DNA of 64,000 nt. Source: JBBBNV01 sp037137075 (GTDB taxonomy: Bacteria > Bacillota > Bacilli > Paenibacillales > NBRC-103111). Shown one piece after another: positions 62,633 through 64,000 of this stretch. A program made the translations under genes and the position numbers. A model generated the notes under the pieces. The model made no database searches. It was given only the letters and a program-made list of their open reading frames with translations, and was not told where the DNA came from. Location of the stretch: the NCBI RefSeq assembly GCF_037137075.1, contig NZ_JBBBNV010000001.1:186001-250000 (forward strand), read 5' to 3'. Each line of letters begins with the position of its first letter. The first letter of the stretch is position 1.

Positions 62633-64000
62633 CTACAGCAGCTCCCCGGCATAATGCGGACGCGGGGCGCGATTGGCTGGCGGATTCGCACTCTTCTTCC
62701 GCTTCGCTGCCTGCGTTCCCTCTGCTTGTCTGGCCAGCTTCGCCTGCAGCCGGTCTTTGCGCTTGCGCAGCGCAGCGAGCTGCTCGTTAGTCTCCTTACT
62801 TCTGCGTACCAGGGAGCTTCGCTGCAGCGCCACCCGCTGCGCCTCCTCCGTATACTCAAGCGCTGTCGTATAATCCTTTATCGTATGCTCACAATACATC
62901 GCCAGCTCAATAAACGGCTCAACCATAGCGGTACGCAGCTGTGCGGCATGAGCCGTGTACTGCTGCCACAGCGGGACGGCTTCCGCAATCCGCCCCTTCT
63001 TCTTGTAGTGGGCTGCGACCAGCGGCCAATACGACCAGCTTCGGGAGCTGCCGGATGGATGCCCGGTACCTGCCCCCTCCGGCTCGTATTCCAGCAAGCC
63101 GGCTGCCGAACCCTCTCCCTCAGATTTCCCGGCATGCCCATTCAGCACCATAACAAACAAACGGTCGGCCAGCACCGCTTTACCGGCTGCGCTGAGCCAT
63201 ACCGCTGTGCGGTAGAGCTCCTCCAGCTCCATCTCTTCCCAGGACGCTTGTCCTCCCGCAATGAGCGCAAAATGATGCGCCAGCACCGCCAGCGTCAAAA
63301 TATCATTCTCGTTATGCTCAAGGACATCCCGCATATGCTCCGGGTTGCCGTCCGCCAGCATTTTGAAATACTGCGCCGGAGCCATACTCCCCGGCAAATC
63401 CCCTATGCGCCGGATACCGAGCCGGGCCAGCTCAATGTTTCCCAGGCGGCACGACTCCAGACTGGTGCGCCAAATCGCCCGGGACGGATACAACAGATCC
63501 AGCTGAAGGCAGTGGGCGGCAGCCTGCTTCATTCGGTTCAGAACAAACCGGTTTTGCAGCAGCGGCCAGTCGAATGTCCGCCCATTAAAGGAAACCATAT
63601 AATGGTATCGAGCCAATTTGCGCTCCAGATAAGCCAGCATCGCCCGCTCTTCCGCCGGATTGCGGATCAGCAGCTGCTCCACTTGAAACTGCCCGGCTTC
63701 ATAGAAGCCCAGCCCGACCATAAACGGAATATTTCCAGCTCCAATCCCAAGCCCCGTCGTTTCTGTGTCGAAGAACAGCAGGCGCTCCGCCGCAACCGTT
63801 TCGCCTTCCGGCAGCCGGAAGCAGCCGGCCAGCAGGTGAGCGGACTCCGTCAGCTTCCCCAGCTCATAATTTCCGTGGCTGTGCTCCGATGAGAAACGCC
63901 GGGCGCGGTAAATAAAAGCGCCTTCCTCGGTCTCCTGCAGACGGCAGCCGAGCGCCGACCATGGGCCTTCCTCCGGTGGAGGGGCCGCCTCCCGCTTCGG
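62633..64000 (-). CDS. yprB: YprB-like RNase H-fold exonuclease, 5' end outside window
   Basis: The frame is open to the right edge (456 codons visible, including stop). A DEDD-type 3'-5' exonuclease domain is recognisable: ERLLFFDTETTGLGIGAGNIPF (first acidic motif), HYMVSFNGRTFDWPLLQNR (second) and VLEHNENDILTLAVLAHHF (third). The C-terminal half is helical with TPR-like character (VPLWQQYTAHAAQLRTAMVE, then YTTALEYTEEAQRVALQR) and ends in a basic tail. B. subtilis YprB has the same domain order and usually follows a DEAD helicase gene (yprA), which may lie just beyond the edge. Confidence 0.88.
   Translation of the reverse strand, partial: PKREAAPPPEEGPWSALGCRLQETEEGAFIYRARRFSSEHSHGNYELGKLTESAHLLAGCFRLPEGETVAAERLLFFDTETTGLGIGAGNIPFMVGLGFYEAGQFQVEQLLIRNPAEERAMLAYLERKLARYHYMVSFNGRTFDWPLLQNRFVLNRMKQAAAHCLQLDLLYPSRAIWRTSLESCRLGNIELARLGIRRIGDLPGSMAPAQYFKMLADGNPEHMRDVLEHNENDILTLAVLAHHFALIAGGQASWEEMELEELYRTAVWLSAAGKAVLADRLFVMVLNGHAGKSEGEGSAAGLLEYEPEGAGTGHPSGSSRSWSYWPLVAAHYKKKGRIAEAVPLWQQYTAHAAQLRTAMVEPFIELAMYCEHTIKDYTTALEYTEEAQRVALQRSSLVRRSKETNEQLAALRKRKDRLQAKLARQAEGTQAAKRKKSANPPANRAPRPHYAGELL

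Noticed and set aside
1..64000. CRISPR arrays, rRNA genes, insertion sequences, prophage modules
   Set aside because: No regularly spaced direct repeats, rRNA segments, DDE transposases or phage structural genes were seen on either strand.

Overview
The window reads as a chromosomal segment of a spore-forming, moderately high-GC Firmicute of the Paenibacillus type. Markers of this are the T-box and c-di-AMP (ydaO-type) leaders, a SleB-type cortex hydrolase, a YheC/YheD spore-coat ATP-grasp protein, a KinA/KinE-style sensor kinase, SLH and copper-amine-oxidase-like stalk domains, an N-terminal-ACT malic enzyme and strong AGGAGG ribosome binding sites. No rRNA, prophage, insertion sequence or CRISPR array was seen. 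There is one tRNA, Thr(CGT).

Layout. 0-8 kb: mixed-strand housekeeping genes (ROK regulator, ppaC, a small kinase, a GNAT gene with an early stop, a luciferase-like monooxygenase, a PfpI protein, an IF-3-like paralogue). 8.1-10.4 kb: a tyrosine recombinase between sites that carry the Firmicute dif/Xer half-site TTATGTAAACT, plus a T-box leader with no intact downstream gene. 10.4-25 kb: sensor kinase, KimA potassium importer behind a c-di-AMP riboswitch, SleB-like hydrolase, NSS transporter, and an hrpB-led four-gene operon followed by a decayed Lhr-type helicase. 25.5-29.3 kb: a two-gene fused 2-oxoacid:ferredoxin oxidoreductase operon. 30-35 kb: an ABC-2 exporter and a TetR/SDR pair sharing an operator. 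35-44.5 kb: a plant cell-wall (probably pectin/rhamnogalacturonan) degradation block. 45-50.3 kb: exported surface proteins (NAGPA-type phosphodiester glycosidase, SLH protein, WG-repeat protein). 50.5-64 kb: tRNA-Thr, malic enzyme, TPR protein, topB, NlpC/P60 peptidase, YheC/D protein, two hydrolases, a permease, a truncated DUF4256 gene and the 3' part of yprB.

Right of about 10 kb nearly all genes lie on the minus strand (about 28 versus 7), while the left 8 kb is evenly mixed. With the dif-like site at 8115-8142 this fits the window straddling or abutting the replication terminus, the right side being a replichore whose forks travel leftward. The Xer-site/recombinase/orphan T-box region is the part least explained by ordinary annotation.
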